DNA of 64,000 nucleotides from Micavibrio sp. UBA2137. Lineage in GTDB: Bacteria > Pseudomonadota > Alphaproteobacteria > Micavibrionales > Micavibrionaceae. The stretch covers positions 62,001 through 126,000 of the forward strand of contig DCXL01000004.1 in the NCBI GenBank assembly GCA_002328415.1, in the 5' to 3' direction. The translations under genes and the position numbers were made by a program. Numbering within the stretch: the stretch's first letter is position 1; each line of letters begins with the position of its first letter. Of the stretch, positions 61,677-64,000 are shown in pieces. The notes under the pieces are model-generated. The model was not told the origin of the DNA and ran no database searches. It saw only the letters and a list, made by a program, of their open reading frames with translations.

Positions 61677-62144
61677 ATGGGGAAATCCATCTGGTTTAAA
61701 GATTATGAGCTAGAGCATTTGCAGACCTTTCGCGGTGCAAATATGGGGGCTCATATTGGCTTTGAATTTACCGAAATCGGTGATGACTATCTTAAGGGCA
61801 CGCTTCCTGTTGATGCACGCACAACACAACCCTTTGGCATTTTGCACGGCGGCGCGTCCTGCGTTCTGTCAGAGACTTTGGGCAGTGTTGCCTCATGGAT
61901 GACAATCGACCCTGACAAATATCGTGCTGTTGGTTTGGATATTAACGCCAACCATATACGTGCTGTGACAAAAGGGACAGTCACTGGCATTTGCAAGCCA
62001 TTTCATGTCGGGCGTCGCACGCAAGTCTGGCAGACAGAAATATTTGAAACAGAAACAGACAAGCTTGTTTGCGTTAGTCGTTTGACGGTTGCCATTATCG
62101 ATCACGGGACACTTTCGACCCAGAAAGAAACCGTAAAATTATGA
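61677..62144 (+). CDS. PaaI/MenI-type hotdog-fold thioesterase
   Basis: A 155-residue hotdog thioesterase. The active-site loop is P-F-G-I-L-H-G-G-A-S-C-V-L-S-E-T-L, with catalytic E/S in the following helix and N-H-I-R-A-V in the core strand. This matches MenI/PaaI (1,4-dihydroxy-2-naphthoyl-CoA or phenylacetyl-CoA) thioesterases. Placement between fabI and sppA suggests acyl-CoA or acyl-ACP turnover. Confidence 0.9.
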   Translation: MGKSIWFKDYELEHLQTFRGANMGAHIGFEFTEIGDDYLKGTLPVDARTTQPFGILHGGASCVLSETLGSVASWMTIDPDKYRAVGLDINANHIRAVTKGTVTGICKPFHVGRRTQVWQTEIFETETDKLVCVSRLTVAIIDHGTLSTQKETVKL

Positions 62145-63997
62145 GCTATTTTTCCAACAAGCGTGTCTTTGAACGCCCCGCACGACCAGAAAAGCCTAAG
62201 AAGCCATCATTTGTGCGTCGTTTCTTTGGTTTTCTATTTACCTCTTTCAAGCGCATTTGCTTTTTAATTGGGTTTTTGTTTTTTGTTTCAATTATTATCT
62301 CTCTTGTTGGTCTGTCCTCAATTAAAGATGCACGTATTTCTAGTGCTTTGCCTTCAGAGATGATTGTGCACCTCAACCTAGATTTCCCCTTGGTGGAAGA
62401 ACCTGAAAAGCCCAGCCTTCTTGACCCGTTACCTGTTAATCGCCCTGATATGAAGGCGCTTCTTCTTGGGCTAGATAAAGTTGCAACGGACAAGCGTGTG
62501 AAGGCCTTTATTCTGTCTTTGAATGGTGTCCCCCTTAATATCACACATGTTCAGGAATTGCGCCAAGCTGTTGCTCGTATACGTGCTAATGATATTCCGA
62601 CCTATGTGATTGCACCTGATTACGGTGTTGGCGCGGGTGGATTGGCTGAATACTATTTGGCGGCGTCCTTCGAACATATTTGGATGCATCCTTTAGGTGT
62701 GATTTCAGCACCTGGGCTATCAGCGGAAACGCCTTACGTGCGTGATTTGCTTGATAAGGTCGGCGTTACTCCGCAATTCTTTCAACGCAAAGAATATAAG
62801 ACAGCCTATGAGTCTTTCATGCAGAATGAGATGTCGTCTGAAAATGAAGCGATGTTGACCTCGGTGCTGAGCAATATTGGAAATAGCATTGTTCTTGATA
62901 TTGCAAAGGATCGCGGCCTTACTGCGCAATCTGTTAAAAGCCAAATTGATAAAGGGCTAATATTTGCACAAAGCGCTAAACAGAATAAATTTCTTACCAA
63001 TCTGGGCTACGGTGCAGATTTGGTTCAGATACTTCAAGAAGCATACGGTGAGGGGATTGAACGCGTTAATTTTCGCAAATATCTGAAATCAAAGGCAGCA
63101 CCGACCACATCAAACAAGAATGTAGCTTACATTCGCGTGGCAGGCGTCATAAGCCTTGCCTCTAATCTAGACCCATTGCGCTCCTCTAAGGATACGCTTG
63201 TTTCTGGTTCTCCCGAGGCGCAAGCCTTCTATGATGCAGCGGACAGTGATGATGTAAGTGCTATTATCGTGCGTATTGATAGTCCAGGTGGCACGCCTGC
63301 AGCGGCCGAGCTTTTGCGCAAAGGTATTATTTATGCCAAGACAAAAGGCAAGCCAGTCTATGTCAGTATGTCGACAACCGCCGCTAGCGGTGGCTATTGG
63401 GCGGCCGTTAATGCAGATAAGATTTTTGCCCTTCCTGCAACGCTCACGGGGTCAATTGGTGTGATAGGGGGTAAGGTCTCGGGCGCGGACCTGCTTGAAA
63501 ATCTGGATATCAATTGGGAAACAGTACGCTATGGGGATAATGCAGGGTTCTGGTCATTGGCACAGCCCTTTAATGAGGAGCAGGTTATCCGCTTTAACGC
63601 TATGCTGGATGTCACCTATAAGGATTTCGTGACACGTGTGGCAGAGGGGCGTGGTATGCCCATGTCCAAGGTGCTTGATATTGCAAAGGGTCGCGTATGG
63701 ACGGGTAATCAGGCGCAGAGCATTAAGCTTGTCGACAAGCAAGGTGGCCTTATTAATGCAATGGATGATATGGCGGCAACATTAGGTGTATCTTCACGGC
63801 GCGATATTACACTTGTTGATTACCCTGCACCAAAAGAGCCTTTCGAGGCGTTTCTTGAATTGTTGGAACAACAAGCGTCACTCCAACGTTTTGTCGGTGA
63901 CATCAAATCATCATTACATAATGTGTTATTTAAAGCAGGCTTATCAGAGGATGCGCGTGCGACACATGTTCTGGCCGAGGATTACCAGATTAACTAA
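62141..63997 (+). CDS. sppA: Signal peptide peptidase SppA (67K type)
   Basis: A 618-residue inner-membrane protease with one N-terminal membrane helix (~36-60). The tandem S49 domains have the catalytic Lys in R-K-E-Y-K-T-A-Y-E-S-F of the N-terminal half. The nucleophile Ser lies in M-S-T-T-A-A-S-G-G-Y-W-A-A of the C-terminal half, as in E. coli SppA. It removes cleaved signal peptides. It overlaps the thioesterase gene by four bases (ATGA) and ends three bases before the window edge. Confidence 0.95.
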   Translation: MSYFSNKRVFERPARPEKPKKPSFVRRFFGFLFTSFKRICFLIGFLFFVSIIISLVGLSSIKDARISSALPSEMIVHLNLDFPLVEEPEKPSLLDPLPVNRPDMKALLLGLDKVATDKRVKAFILSLNGVPLNITHVQELRQAVARIRANDIPTYVIAPDYGVGAGGLAEYYLAASFEHIWMHPLGVISAPGLSAETPYVRDLLDKVGVTPQFFQRKEYKTAYESFMQNEMSSENEAMLTSVLSNIGNSIVLDIAKDRGLTAQSVKSQIDKGLIFAQSAKQNKFLTNLGYGADLVQILQEAYGEGIERVNFRKYLKSKAAPTTSNKNVAYIRVAGVISLASNLDPLRSSKDTLVSGSPEAQAFYDAADSDDVSAIIVRIDSPGGTPAAAELLRKGIIYAKTKGKPVYVSMSTTAASGGYWAAVNADKIFALPATLTGSIGVIGGKVSGADLLENLDINWETVRYGDNAGFWSLAQPFNEEQVIRFNAMLDVTYKDFVTRVAEGRGMPMSKVLDIAKGRVWTGNQAQSIKLVDKQGGLINAMDDMAATLGVSSRRDITLVDYPAPKEPFEAFLELLEQQASLQRFVGDIKSSLHNVLFKAGLSEDARATHVLAEDYQIN

Positions 63998-64000
63998 GCG

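Noticed and set aside
1..64000. tRNA, rRNA, CRISPR, insertion sequences, prophage
   Set aside because: I searched by eye for cloverleaf ends, regular spaced repeats and transposase motifs and found none that hold up.

Overview
The window is a bacterial chromosome segment of moderate GC (about 44% by eye). I see no tRNA, rRNA, CRISPR array, insertion sequence or phage gene. The gene content suggests an alphaproteobacterium: ffh-rpsP-rimM-trmD-rplS and dapF-mtaB-ftsY blocks, an RpoH-type sigma factor, a DUF2336-type protein, FabI, PpdK and a 17-kDa-antigen-like glycine-zipper lipoprotein. An uncultured or predatory (Micavibrio-like) lineage is possible, but that placement is inference.

Left part (1-18 kb). 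After the 3' end of an inverse-autotransporter-like surface protein comes a long co-directional type IV pilus locus of the MSHA type: extension ATPase, platform protein, PilM/PilN-like, PilO-like and MshK/PilP-like alignment proteins, ABC ATPase, TPR protein (MshN-like), a prepilin-peptidase-like protein, two PilT-family ATPases, an MshL-like secretin, an ABC-2 permease, an anchored helical-repeat protein, and one prepilin behind a structured leader. Three things stand out. An ABC transporter is split within the cluster, the peptidase homologue lacks its catalytic aspartates, and the platform gene appears to start at ATC.

Middle part (18-48 kb). A minus-strand group encodes a degenerate HD-GYP protein, NfeD and a slipin. 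A small lipoprotein/membrane-protein pair follows, then the SRP/ribosome/tRNA-modification operon (ffh to rplS, minus strand). Next is dapF-mtaB-ftsY-AMP nucleosidase-PIG-L deacetylase on the plus strand, a DUF2336 protein, and a minus-strand nuclease-like/prolyl aminopeptidase/pgk group. The nuclease-like gene shares its start site with a divergent M48 metalloprotease gene. rpoH, a polyprenyl diphosphate synthase, a 57-residue orphan, a single-chain glycyl-tRNA synthetase, a GNAT enzyme and pyruvate phosphate dikinase follow, then two tandem paralogous small proteins of unknown family and an SDR enzyme.

Right part (48-64 kb). This holds YgfZ and a lipoprotein, an adenosine-kinase-like gene with a YejA-like solute-binding protein, a TetR regulator with a ribokinase-like gene, a short RNB-domain protein lacking one catalytic Asp, a carbinolamine dehydratase, a degenerate zincin, pdxH-htpG with a candidate heat-shock promoter, the glycine-zipper lipoprotein, an unknown 520-residue protein, and fabI-thioesterase-sppA. 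Most of this is housekeeping. The novelty candidates are the pilus locus, the set of proteins that have lost active-site residues, the TPWEN paralogue pair, and several structured leaders and palindromes.
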